6,504 bases of DNA from an uncultured Sutterella sp. (GCA_905192805.1 CAJJMF010000145.1:1-6504); one strand, 5' to 3'; shown: positions 1 through 6,504, counted from the stretch's first letter. Made by a program: numbers and translations. The notes: generated by a model not told the origin, from the sequence alone.

Positions 1-2301
1 CATTTTCCATAACAATGCGTTCTGGAATAGATAACTGTTAGCTGCAATTATGCAGGAGGATGTACGGTGTGATTTTCCAAACGAACGAGCCCCACCATCC
101 TTATGAGAAGATCCCGATGAGGAATTTTTTCCGCCTTCAGACTTCATCGAAGCAGCAATACGTTTGCGTTGCAGATCAACATCCAAAATGCGCACTTTCA
201 CCACATCCCCGACTTTTACCACTTCATGAGGATCCTTCACAAAGCGATCGGAGAGCTCTGAGAGATGAACTAAAGCGTCTTGGTGCACACCGATATCCAC
301 GAAGGCACCAAACTGAGCCACGTTAGTAACCCGGCCCTCTAACATCATGCCCGCTCGTAAATCGGTCATATCATGGACCGACTCATCAAACTGCGCATAG
401 TGGAATTCAGGACGGGGGTCGCGCCCAGGTTTTTCCAATTCCCGAAGAATGTCGACTAACGTCGGCATACCAACCTTTTCGGACACAAAATGACGAAGTT
501 CAACGCGTTTGAGCAAATCAATGTTCCCGATCAGGTCCTCAACGGTGGTGTTGAGTGAATGAGCAATTTGTTCAACGACAGGATACGATTCAGGGTGTAC
601 GGCCGTCGCATCCAAGGCATTTTTTCCCTGGTGGATACGCAAAAAGCCAACGGCCTGCTCCCACGACAACTTGCCTACCGTAGGGACGTTCATGATATCG
701 TCGCGAGAGCCAAACAAACCATGGGTCTGACGGTACTCAACAATACGCTTAGCCCGTGAACGCCCTAAACCGACAACACGGCGTAGCAATTCGGCGCTAG
801 CCGTATTAATGTCTACACCCACCGAATTCACACAATCTTCTACTACCACATCCAGTCGTTCACCAAGTTTGTTTTGGTCGACATCATGTTGATATTGCCC
901 CACCCCAATCGATTTGGGCTCAATTTTGACTAATTCTGCCAACGGGTCCTGAAGACGTCGGGCAATGGAAATGGCTCCACGGTATGAAACATCAATATCA
1001 GGGAATTCTGCTGCAGCCAATTCAGAAGCAGAATAGACCGACGCACCGGCTTCACTCACGACCACAGCAATCAATTCACGTTCAGGCATCAGTTTAACTA
1101 ATTCACGTGCCAACGCATCCGTTTCTCGACTGGCGGTCCCATTGCCAATCGCGATCATCTCAACCTGATGTTGCTGAATGAGTTTCGCCAAACTCACGAG
1201 CGCTTCACGCCGTTTCATATGGGGCTCAAAAGGGTAAACCACCGCGGTGGTTAACAGTTGTGCCTCTTTCCCTACCACCGCGACTTTGACCCCTGTGCGA
1301 ATGCCTGGGTCAAGCCCCATGACCACTTTGGCTCCCGCGGGAGCGGCCAATAATAGCGCCTTCAAGTTGGTCCCAAATACTTCGATTGCACGGTCTTCAC
1401 TTAACTCACGAAGGCGGTTAATCAGCTCGGTTTCTAACGAGGGTTGTAATTTCACTCGCCACGCCCATCGAGCACATTTGAGCAAAAAAGCATCCCCCGC
1501 TCGCCCCAAATCCTTGAGCTGAAAATGATCTTGCACGACTTCTTCGAGTCCCACCTCAGGATCCTCTTCTGCTTGAAGTGACAAACCGAGAATATCGGCC
1601 TTCATCCCTCGAATCATGGCTAATGCTCGATGTGAGGGAATATGTGAAATGCATTCACTGTAGTCAAAATAGTCTTTGAACTTTATCCCTTCGAGTTCTT
1701 TGCTTTCAAGCACATGACTCACAAGGAACCCTCTTGTCCAAAGTTGTTCACGCAACTTCCCTACTAAGTCGGCGTCTTCACTAAACTGTTCAGCCAAAAT
1801 ATCCCGCACACCATCTAAGACAGCATCGAGCGAATTAAAACGCCCCTCGCTCTGGACATAGGCCTGGGCTTCTTGCTCAGGTACGCGTTGCGGCTGAGTG
1901 AAAAGTAACGTTGCTAAGGGCTCAAGACCAGCCTCACGTGCCATCTGAGCGCGCGTCATGCGCTTGGGTTTATAGGGAGCATATAAGTCTTCCAAGCGTT
2001 GAACGGTCTCCGCTTCCATAATCTGCTGTTCAAGCTCTGGAGTCAATTTCCCCTGCTTTTCAATGCTACTGAGAATACTTTGACGACGCTCCACCAGCAT
2101 GCGGTAGTACTTGAGTCGCTCTTCGAGGGTACGCAACTGAGTATCGTCCAAACTGCCCGTCACCTCTTTTCGATAACGTGCAATAAAAGGAACGGTTGCC
2201 CCTTGATCCAGAAGCTCGACGGCACGTTCGACCTGCCAGGTTTGTGCTTGAATTTCTTTCCCGATGAGGGCTTCAATATGAATTTCTCGGATGGGTTCCA
2301 T
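1..2301 (-). CDS. tex: Tex, RNA-binding transcriptional accessory protein (3' end outside window)
   Basis: Tex is a conserved cytoplasmic nucleic-acid-binding protein linked to transcription; it was first described in Bordetella pertussis as affecting toxin expression. The minus frame is open from the ATG at 2301 to the left edge, giving 767 codons and no stop, close to the full family length. The N-terminal helical Tex region covers about residues 1-200 and contains ATVPFIARYRKEVTG. The YqgF/RNase H-like domain starts near residue 326 (VVMGLDPGIRTGVKV). A helix-hairpin-helix region lies at about 492-556 (NSVGVDINTAS, then a VVGLGRSRAKRIVEYR hairpin). An S1 RNA-binding domain occupies about 648-720 (GRVTNVAQFGAFVDIG, LVHLSELSDRFV). 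After it comes a Ser/Gly/Lys-rich tail that runs off the window. An AGGA at 2311-2314 lies 9 nt before the ATG. Family assignment is very secure; only the C-terminus is unknown. Confidence 0.96.
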   Translation of the reverse strand, partial: MEPIREIHIEALIGKEIQAQTWQVERAVELLDQGATVPFIARYRKEVTGSLDDTQLRTLEERLKYYRMLVERRQSILSSIEKQGKLTPELEQQIMEAETVQRLEDLYAPYKPKRMTRAQMAREAGLEPLATLLFTQPQRVPEQEAQAYVQSEGRFNSLDAVLDGVRDILAEQFSEDADLVGKLREQLWTRGFLVSHVLESKELEGIKFKDYFDYSECISHIPSHRALAMIRGMKADILGLSLQAEEDPEVGLEEVVQDHFQLKDLGRAGDAFLLKCARWAWRVKLQPSLETELINRLRELSEDRAIEVFGTNLKALLLAAPAGAKVVMGLDPGIRTGVKVAVVGKEAQLLTTAVVYPFEPHMKRREALVSLAKLIQQHQVEMIAIGNGTASRETDALARELVKLMPERELIAVVVSEAGASVYSASELAAAEFPDIDVSYRGAISIARRLQDPLAELVKIEPKSIGVGQYQHDVDQNKLGERLDVVVEDCVNSVGVDINTASAELLRRVVGLGRSRAKRIVEYRQTHGLFGSRDDIMNVPTVGKLSWEQAVGFLRIHQGKNALDATAVHPESYPVVEQIAHSLNTTVEDLIGNIDLLKRVELRHFVSEKVGMPTLVDILRELEKPGRDPRPEFHYAQFDESVHDMTDLRAGMMLEGRVTNVAQFGAFVDIGVHQDALVHLSELSDRFVKDPHEVVKVGDVVKVRILDVDLQRKRIAASMKSEGGKNSSSGSSHKDGGARSFGKSHRTSSCIIAANSYLFQNALLWKM

Positions 2302-2345
2302 TAAGTGGTTTCCTGATTCACGCTAGTCACAATACTATTAAGCGT

Positions 2346-2370
2346 AACGCCAGCACTTAAGGCTGGCGTT
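2346..2370 (-). terminator. Perfect 9-bp hairpin, possible terminator after the SRPBCC gene
   Basis: The arms 2346-2354 (AACGCCAGC) and 2362-2370 (GCTGGCGTT) are perfectly complementary around a 7-nt loop. The structure starts 15 nt after the stop of the SRPBCC gene and lies 44 nt before the tex start, where a terminator would be expected. On the minus-strand transcript only two U follow the stem before a mixed sequence, so it is not a canonical intrinsic terminator. It could be a weak or Rho-assisted terminator or an mRNA 3'-end stabiliser. No convincing tex promoter was seen in the remaining gap, so some read-through into tex is possible. Confidence 0.45.
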
Positions 2371-2385
2371 GACGATTCGAGTGAC

Positions 2386-2859
2386 TTAATTATGCTGTTT
2401 TTTTATGAGCTGTGCGAGCAACTGTTCAACCAATTGCTGGTCTTTCACTTGATAGGCTTGTTTGCGTAAATTTTCATAAAGGGGATTTTCATTGCGGGCC
2501 TCTTCTTCATAGATAAACCGCACAAACAAGTGTCCAGACTCCGGCTCCTCGATACGCATTAAGAAACTCGACTCAGGGAAGTGCTGTGAGGCTTTCACTT
2601 GGCTCACCACGGTGTACTGTTCATCCAACACATCAACATGGTCATCAACCGTAAACTGCTCAAACTTCAAGTGACGGTCGCACTCAAACCCTGTTGGAGT
2701 CGTTTTTTGACTCACAATCTCTTCACCCAGCATATGTTCTACAAACTCAGACGGACGTAAGACACTCTCACGCATTTCTGACCAAAGTGCCTCCTTCGTG
2801 ATCCCATCTTGAGGACCAAAGGACACACGCACAAGGTGTTCATAAAATGTGACAAACAT
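2386..2859 (-). CDS. SRPBCC / START-like protein, DUF1857 (AtaL-like)
   Basis: This is a 157-residue soluble protein with no signal peptide or membrane segment. It resembles the AtaL-like DUF1857 branch of the SRPBCC (Bet v1/START-like) fold, whose members have a deep hydrophobic pocket and mostly unknown ligands. The recognisable signature is the N-terminal FYEHLVRV strand, then ITKEALWSEMRESVLRPSEFV (helices at about 20-40), a beta-rich middle, and the SFLMRIEEPESGHLFVRFIY block at about 98-117, followed by the long C-terminal helix (about 125-155) typical of the fold. The start at 2859 puts the first family strand right at the N-terminus; a TAGG 10 nt upstream is only a weak ribosome site. 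The gene begins 25 bp after aapM, leaving little room for its own promoter, so it is probably the last gene of the permease transcript. It lies where AapP-type importers usually encode the ATPase but has no Walker A, Walker B or LSGGQ motif. Its role is unknown. Confidence 0.8.
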   Translation of the reverse strand: MFVTFYEHLVRVSFGPQDGITKEALWSEMRESVLRPSEFVEHMLGEEIVSQKTTPTGFECDRHLKFEQFTVDDHVDVLDEQYTVVSQVKASQHFPESSFLMRIEEPESGHLFVRFIYEEEARNENPLYENLRKQAYQVKDQQLVEQLLAQLIKKQHN

Positions 2860-2884
2860 ACCGACTATACCTAAAACAAAACAA

Positions 2885-3976
2885 CTAAACCGACTGGCGA
2901 CGCTTATTGCCCCCCAGATAGGTTTCTAACCAAATACTATACCGAGAGATCACGAAACTGAAGACAAAGTACACTGCCGCAATAAACAGATACCCTTCAA
3001 TAAAGAAGCCTCGCCACTGCGCATCCCCCAGTGCTAATTTCAACCCCCCCGTTAAGTCCGTCATGGAAACCACAGTCACGAGCGAGGTATCCATAAAACA
3101 CGAGAGCAAACTATTGATGAAGGCAGGAATCACGGCCACCAACGCCTGAGGCAAAATCACAAACAAGTAAGTTTGTGGGCGACTTAACCCAAGAGATTCG
3201 GCTGCAAAAAACTGACCACGCGGAATGGTTTGAATCCCGCCACGAACCGTTTCCGCAATATAAGCTGCTTGGAAGAGAATAATCCCTAACGTTACACGCC
3301 AGAAGGGGTCAATACGCACCCCAGCAGGCAATAACAAGGGGAAAATAAACGTCGACACAAACAGGACCGTAATTAACGGAATACCGCGAACCAACTCGAT
3401 ATAACCTGTTGCTGCTCCCGACACAATGGGCATAGAGCTACGACGAGCAATGGCGAGCAAAATCCCTAGAGGAATGGACAATCCCATCCCGAAAAGTGTT
3501 AGAACCACCGTTAATGGAAGACCACCCCACAAATCGGTAGTGACGCGTGTGAGTCCAAACACGCCACCAAACAGGAGCGCAAAAAAGGCGAACAAATTCA
3601 CCAACCATCCATAGAGCAGATAGGTTGAATAGGGCTTATGCCAGAGCGACGGTACCGCTGTCGCTGCAAGGCCTGCCACAATGAGTGCCGTAGCTAATGC
3701 AGGACGCCACTGTTCTTCGTAGGGATAGCGACCAAACAGAATCAGTCGCCACTTTTCTTGCACAAACCCCCAGCAGGCGCCACTCGTCTGGCGACATGCT
3801 TCCAAATCATTGCTCCAAACCGCATCAATCACGGCCCAACGCATGAAGGAGACGACGACCCAAGTAATCAGCAACGCCACTAATACAGTTAATACACTGG
3901 CGCCGGGGGAGTAGAAAAACTTGCGACGAATACGCTCACCCCAGGTGCCACTAAACGACGATTGAACCATTTGCAT
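2885..3976 (-). CDS. aapM: Amino-acid ABC transporter permease, AapM/YhdY type
   Basis: This is one of two inner-membrane permease subunits of a polar amino-acid ABC importer (AapJQMP / BztABCD / YhdWXYZ family). The 363-residue protein has a basic cytoplasmic N-terminus, a membrane segment at about 26-48, and a loop with the AapM-like GACWGFVQEKWRLILFGRYP stretch (67-86). Further segments lie near 95-142. The conserved permease core spans about 150-350. The EAA loop that docks on the ATPase is well kept at 257-277 (AAESLGLSRPQTYLFVILPQ); GYIELVRGIPLITVLFV lies at 191-207. The start is set by AAGGA (3985-3989), 8 nt before the ATG; the in-frame ATG two codons later would be 14 nt away. It is 11 bp downstream of aapQ and surely co-transcribed with it. 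The substrate cannot be read from the permease; related systems take several L-amino acids or Glu/Gln/Asp/Asn. Confidence 0.93.
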   Translation of the reverse strand: MQMVQSSFSGTWGERIRRKFFYSPGASVLTVLVALLITWVVVSFMRWAVIDAVWSNDLEACRQTSGACWGFVQEKWRLILFGRYPYEEQWRPALATALIVAGLAATAVPSLWHKPYSTYLLYGWLVNLFAFFALLFGGVFGLTRVTTDLWGGLPLTVVLTLFGMGLSIPLGILLAIARRSSMPIVSGAATGYIELVRGIPLITVLFVSTFIFPLLLPAGVRIDPFWRVTLGIILFQAAYIAETVRGGIQTIPRGQFFAAESLGLSRPQTYLFVILPQALVAVIPAFINSLLSCFMDTSLVTVVSMTDLTGGLKLALGDAQWRGFFIEGYLFIAAVYFVFSFVISRYSIWLETYLGGNKRRQSV

Positions 3977-3984
3977 GACCGTGT

Positions 3985-3989
3985 TCCTT
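3985..3989 (-). promoter_or_regulatory. aapM ribosome binding site overlapping the aapQ stop
   Basis: AAGGA on the minus strand lies 8 nt upstream of the aapM ATG. Its first two bases are the last two of the aapQ TAA stop codon (3988-3990), an arrangement that favours translational coupling and near-equal amounts of the two permease partners. It also selects the first of the two ATG codons at the aapM N-terminus. Confidence 0.75.
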
Positions 3990-5163
3990 ATTGAGGTGCT
4001 CGCATAACGCGTGCATTTAAAGCGTTCATCACTACCGAGATAATCAAATTCAACGCCAAGTACACCAACATGATGATGCAGATAACTTCGAGAGCTTGGG
4101 CACTCACATTAATCGTTGTGTTCCCAATACTCACCAGATCAGGGTACCCCACGACAACCGCTAACGAGGAGTTTTTCGTCAGGTTCATGTATTGACTCGC
4201 CAGGGGAGGAATCACTAAACGCATCGATTGCGGGAAAATCACGTAGCTCACTGTTTCGGTTCGGGTGAGCCCCAAAGCCAACCCCGCATCCCATTGCTGG
4301 GGACGCACTGCTAAGACACCTGCACGCACGATCTCGGCGATACTGGCCGAAGTAAAAAGCGTCAAACCAAGCCAAAGCGCCAAAAATTCGGGTGTCAACT
4401 GTGCACCGCCGCTTAAGGCAAAGCGCGTTTGTTCCGGATGGTCCCAACCCGTAACCATGCCAAAACCGACCCACACTAAGATTCCTACAACGGCAAAAAC
4501 GAATAGCCCCCATAACGATGCCATCAAATTGGTCATGCGCTTGGTTAACACACGATAAGTAACAAAGGCACCGAGAATACCTATCAACACAGCGCTCAAA
4601 AGTGACCAGAGGTTTTCCAAGGGATGAGCATACTGTAAGCCCCCCTTATAAAGGTAGACCCAATTACCAATATGCCAAGCCTCCCGAGCACTCGGAAGTA
4701 ATTCCGTTAACGTTAAATAGACGGCTAACAGCAATACCAGCAAAGGAATATTACGGTAGGCCTCCACATGCCCTGCCCCTAAAAACTTGAGCATCGGGTG
4801 ACGTGATAGACGCATCAAACCGACCATAACACCCAACAGAGTAGCCGTCACGATGCTGTAACACGAGATCTTCAAAGTATTCAAAATCCCGACAACAAAC
4901 CCCTTCCACATGGGATCACTACTCGTGAAGTGAATCGCGGTCTCGCCCACGTCAAACCCTGTCGGGTTAAAGATAAACGCAAAGCCACTACGAATGTGGC
5001 GTGCACTAAGATTCTCTGAGACATTCATCACTGCCGCAGAGAGCAAGGCAAATAAAATTAAAAGTAGCAGGGCTTGAATGGTATAGTCTCGACGGCGCTT
5101 TGCTGCCAGTCGTTCTTTCCAAGCATCATCACCCTCGATGCCAAAAGCGTTCTTCGATAACAT
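3988..5163 (-). CDS. aapQ: Amino-acid ABC transporter permease, AapQ/YhdX type
   Basis: This is the second inner-membrane permease subunit, expected to pair with AapM. The 391 residues are close to the usual AapQ length. A charged N-terminus (KERLAAKRRRDY, 17-27) precedes a membrane segment at about 28-48. The AapQ-type loop FIFNPTGFDVGE (64-74) follows, with further segments near 90-115, 138-157, 184-205, 214-237, 258-275 and 355-380. GHVEAYRNIPLLVLLLAVYL (131-150) and LTKNSSLAVVVGYPDLVSIG (328-347) are strongly family-typical. The EAA loop at 292-311 reads DAGLALGLTRTETVSYVIFP, so its leading EA(A) is replaced by DAG; the key Gly and the FP/LP end are kept, so I expect function. The start follows only a weak AAGTGG-like site. 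A 189-bp gap with hairpins separates it from aapJ, so permease expression is probably lower than that of the binding protein. Confidence 0.93.
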   Translation of the reverse strand: MLSKNAFGIEGDDAWKERLAAKRRRDYTIQALLLLILFALLSAAVMNVSENLSARHIRSGFAFIFNPTGFDVGETAIHFTSSDPMWKGFVVGILNTLKISCYSIVTATLLGVMVGLMRLSRHPMLKFLGAGHVEAYRNIPLLVLLLAVYLTLTELLPSAREAWHIGNWVYLYKGGLQYAHPLENLWSLLSAVLIGILGAFVTYRVLTKRMTNLMASLWGLFVFAVVGILVWVGFGMVTGWDHPEQTRFALSGGAQLTPEFLALWLGLTLFTSASIAEIVRAGVLAVRPQQWDAGLALGLTRTETVSYVIFPQSMRLVIPPLASQYMNLTKNSSLAVVVGYPDLVSIGNTTINVSAQALEVICIIMLVYLALNLIISVVMNALNARVMRAPQ

Positions 5164-5196
5164 TCACTCACCACTTCACGGAGTAATGTTGATCAG

Positions 5197-5256
5197 CCTA
5201 GTGGGGGCTTCACAATGAGGTTAGGGGACTGTTGGTTGCCCCCCTACAGCACTAGG
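5197..5256 (-). promoter_or_regulatory. Foldable GC-rich leader before aapQ with two competing hairpins
   Basis: CCTAGTG (5197-5203) and CACTAGG (5250-5256) form a 7-bp outer stem. Inside it GGGGC (5204-5208) can pair with GCCCC (5238-5242), leaving a bulge on one side. A different hairpin, TAGGGG (5222-5227) with CCCCTA (5241-5246), uses the same C-run, so the two folds exclude each other. The element sits 34 nt upstream of aapQ. No U-tract follows, so it is not a plain terminator. It may protect the 3' end of aapJ mRNA, as REP-type hairpins do between malE and malF in E. coli, or modulate aapQ. That role is inference. Confidence 0.45.
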
Positions 5257-5293
5257 GAGCAGCCTAAAGAATATAGCCATCAATAATAACAAA

Positions 5294-5320
5294 GGCTCCC
5301 AGAGAAAAACCTTGGGAGCC
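5294..5320 (-). terminator. Intrinsic terminator/attenuator between aapJ and aapQ
   Basis: Arms 5294-5301 and 5313-5320 (GGCTCCCA / TGGGAGCC) form a perfect GC-rich 8-bp stem with an 11-nt loop. On the minus-strand transcript the stem is directly followed by the U-rich TTTGTTATTATT. It lies 32 nt after the aapJ stop. This is the best terminator in the window. As the permeases are the next genes and belong to the same importer, it is probably leaky and lowers permease mRNA relative to aapJ. Confidence 0.8.
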
Positions 5321-5352
5321 CCTGATAAATTTCAGTCGCTAGGCTTTTACGA

Positions 5353-6378
5353 TTAGCGGATCGGCTGGGCGTACATCAAACCACCCTGCGTCCACAGCTT
5401 GTTCAAGCCGCGGGGCAACTTCAACGAAGATTTCGGGCCGAAATACTTTTCCCAAGATTCACCGTAGTTACCCACTTGCTTCACGATGCGATACGACCAT
5501 TCCTTGTCCAAGCCAAGACCACGGCCCATGTCATCCCCAGCGCCTAAGAGACGCAAGACATTGGGATTGGTGCTCGTTTTGCGCAATTCATCGGCATTGG
5601 CCTTGGTGATCCCCAATTCTTCAGCTTCGATAAGGGTCGTAAGACTCCAACGAACAATCTGGAACCACTGGTCATCACCCTGACGAACCGCTGGCCCTAA
5701 AGGTTCCTTAGAAATCACTTCCGAGAGAATTTCATATTTGTCAGGATTCTGAGCATTCGTCAACATCCCAGCCAAGTCAGACTGGTCCGTCGTGTAAGCC
5801 TGACAACGACCCGAAAGGAAGGCGCTCTGAATCGCTTCTGTCGTATCGGACACCACAGCCTTGTACTTTAAGCCGTGAGAGCGGAAATAGTCAGCCAACG
5901 TTTTTTCGGTAGAGGTACCCGATTGAATACAAATCGAAGCGCCATCTAACTCTTTGATACTCTTAATCCCAAACTCCTTGGGAACGATAAAGCCTTGACC
6001 ATCATAGTAGGACGTGGCGACGAACATCGCACCTTGGGTGGTGTCGCGGGTCATCGTCCATGTTGTGTTGCGTGCTAAAACGTCAATTTCGCCCGACTGC
6101 AAAGCGGTAAAACGTTGAGAAGAGCTCAACGGAACGAATTTCACTTTTTTAGCATCACCTAAAACCGCAGCGGCAACACTACGGCAAATATTCACATCAA
6201 GACCTTCCCAATTGCCCTGGCTATCAGCGCTCCCAAAGCCCGGGGCTGCAGTATTCACACCGCAGATCACGTAATCACGCTTTTTGACCGCGTCAACCGT
6301 GACACCTGCCATTGCAGGAGCTGCAACAACCCCAGCAGAAACCAACGCTAACGCAGCTAAAAGTTTTGTGTTTGCCAT
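5353..6378 (-). CDS. aapJ: Periplasmic general L-amino-acid binding protein, AapJ/YhdW type
   Basis: This is the solute-binding subunit of the importer, a family 3 (SBP_bac_3) periplasmic protein that captures polar amino acids and delivers them to AapQM. I place the start at 6378, giving 341 residues. The protein then begins with a clean signal peptide (MANTK, hydrophobic core, PAMA), with cleavage expected after residue 24. The alternative ATG at 6447 would add 23 polar residues ahead of it and lies at the predicted transcription start. Family hallmarks are GNWEGLDVNICRSVAAAV (55-72), FTALQSGEIDVLARNTTWTM (90-109), DGASICIQSGTSTE (145-158), ISKEPLGPAVRQGDDQWF (222-239) and the C-terminal LWTQGGLMYAQPIR. 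Arg111 and Asp199 sit where relatives bind the ligand carboxylate and amino groups. Four cysteines (39, 65, 150, 192) could form two disulfides. Exact substrate range is not readable. Confidence 0.95.
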   Translation of the reverse strand: MANTKLLAALALVSAGVVAAPAMAGVTVDAVKKRDYVICGVNTAAPGFGSADSQGNWEGLDVNICRSVAAAVLGDAKKVKFVPLSSSQRFTALQSGEIDVLARNTTWTMTRDTTQGAMFVATSYYDGQGFIVPKEFGIKSIKELDGASICIQSGTSTEKTLADYFRSHGLKYKAVVSDTTEAIQSAFLSGRCQAYTTDQSDLAGMLTNAQNPDKYEILSEVISKEPLGPAVRQGDDQWFQIVRWSLTTLIEAEELGITKANADELRKTSTNPNVLRLLGAGDDMGRGLGLDKEWSYRIVKQVGNYGESWEKYFGPKSSLKLPRGLNKLWTQGGLMYAQPIR

Positions 6379-6388
6379 TTCTTTTAAA

Positions 6389-6393
6389 TCCTT
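6389..6393 (-). promoter_or_regulatory. aapJ ribosome binding site
   Basis: AAGGA on the minus strand lies 10 nt upstream of the ATG at 6378. Together with the signal peptide that begins at that codon, it supports 6378 rather than the upstream in-frame ATG at 6447 as the translation start. Confidence 0.7.
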
Positions 6394-6421
6394 CAAATGG
6401 TGATGCTGTAAGAATGGATTG

Positions 6422-6446
6422 TGCTCATCATGTTTTTGATAGAGCA
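6422..6446 (-). promoter_or_regulatory. Hairpin at the predicted 5' end of the aapJ mRNA
   Basis: TGCTCATCA (6422-6430) pairs with TGAT (6437-6440) and GAGCA (6442-6446), giving nine pairs with one bulged base and a 6-nt loop. It begins within a few bases of the start point predicted from the promoter at 6456-6484. A stem at the very 5' end of an mRNA often slows decay. As DNA the same dyad could instead be a repressor site just downstream of the promoter. The sequence alone cannot choose between these. Confidence 0.45.
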
Positions 6447-6455
6447 TGAATTTGA

Positions 6456-6484
6456 ATTAAAACGTAATCTCGTCTTGCTGTAAA
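6456..6484 (-). promoter_or_regulatory. Sigma70-type promoter for aapJ
   Basis: On the minus strand a -35 box TTTACA (6479-6484) is followed after exactly 17 bp by a -10 box TTTAAT (6456-6461), each matching the consensus at five of six positions. Transcription should start near 6448-6450, giving a 5' leader of about 70 nt before the ATG at 6378. Its placement directly ahead of the first transporter gene supports it. No specific regulator site was recognised. Confidence 0.65.
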
Positions 6485-6504
6485 GGACTCCGGGTGAGTC
6501 AATA

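Noticed and set aside
60..326. Plus-strand 88-codon frame preceded by AGGAGG (54-59).
   Set aside because: The AGGAGG abuts the ATG with no spacing, and the frame is antisense to the S1 domain and tail of tex. No family resemblance.
1247..2304. Plus-strand open frames at 1247-1522 and 1999-2304.
   Set aside because: They lie wholly opposite conserved tex sequence (YqgF and N-terminal domains) and encode low-complexity or unrecognisable peptides.
2386..2859. Considered SspB or a small stringent-response protein for the gene next to tex.
   Set aside because: The sequence lacks SspB features, while the IEEPESGHLFVRFIYE block and overall layout fit DUF1857/AtaL-like SRPBCC.
4139..4558. Open frames inside aapQ on both strands (minus 4139-4513, plus 4265-4558).
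   Set aside because: They overlap the conserved aapQ frame completely and their translations resemble nothing; they are shadows.
5164..5293. A TATATT in the aapJ-aapQ gap as the -10 of a separate permease promoter.
   Set aside because: No reasonable -35 box lies 15-19 bp upstream, so I do not call it.
6379..6447. N-terminal extension of aapJ from the ATG at 6447.
   Set aside because: It precedes an obvious signal peptide, is polar and His-rich, and starts at the predicted transcription start.
1..6504. Search for tRNA, rRNA, CRISPR repeats, insertion-sequence ends or phage genes.
   Set aside because: No cloverleaf, regularly spaced repeats, transposase motifs or terminal inverted repeats were seen.

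Overview
The window is a stretch of ordinary-looking proteobacterial chromosome in which every gene I can support lies on the minus strand, so transcription runs from the right edge to the left. Tex, an AapJ-type amino-acid binding protein with AapQ/AapM-type permeases, and an AtaL-like SRPBCC protein together fit a beta- or gammaproteobacterium. I lean towards Burkholderiales of moderate GC, but this rests on protein resemblance recalled from memory, not on a search.

Layout in transcription order: (1) 6504-6379, a leader with a strong sigma70-like promoter (TTTACA, 17 bp, TTTAAT) and a hairpin at the predicted 5' end of the mRNA; (2) 6378-5353, aapJ, the periplasmic binding protein; (3) 5352-5164, a 189-bp gap with a good intrinsic terminator and a second GC-rich foldable region; (4) 5163-3988, aapQ, and 3976-2885, aapM, the two permeases, 11 bp apart with the aapM ribosome site overlapping the aapQ stop; (5) 2859-2386, a small SRPBCC (DUF1857/AtaL-like) protein 25 bp behind aapM; (6) 2385-2302, a gap with a 9-bp perfect hairpin; (7) 2301 to beyond position 1, tex, a nucleic-acid-binding protein cut by the left edge.

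AapJ, AapQ and AapM are three of the four parts of a polar amino-acid ABC importer of the AapJQMP / BztABCD / YhdWXYZ type: AapJ captures the amino acid in the periplasm and the permeases carry it through the inner membrane. The ATPase (AapP), which usually follows aapM, is absent from this window, and the SRPBCC gene sits in its place. The hairpins between aapJ and aapQ fit the usual need for more binding protein than permease.

I found no mobile element, tRNA, rRNA, CRISPR array or toxin-antitoxin pair, and no convincing new system. The points most worth a second look are the missing ATPase, the SRPBCC gene in its slot, the alternative RNA folds before aapQ, and the open tail of tex.
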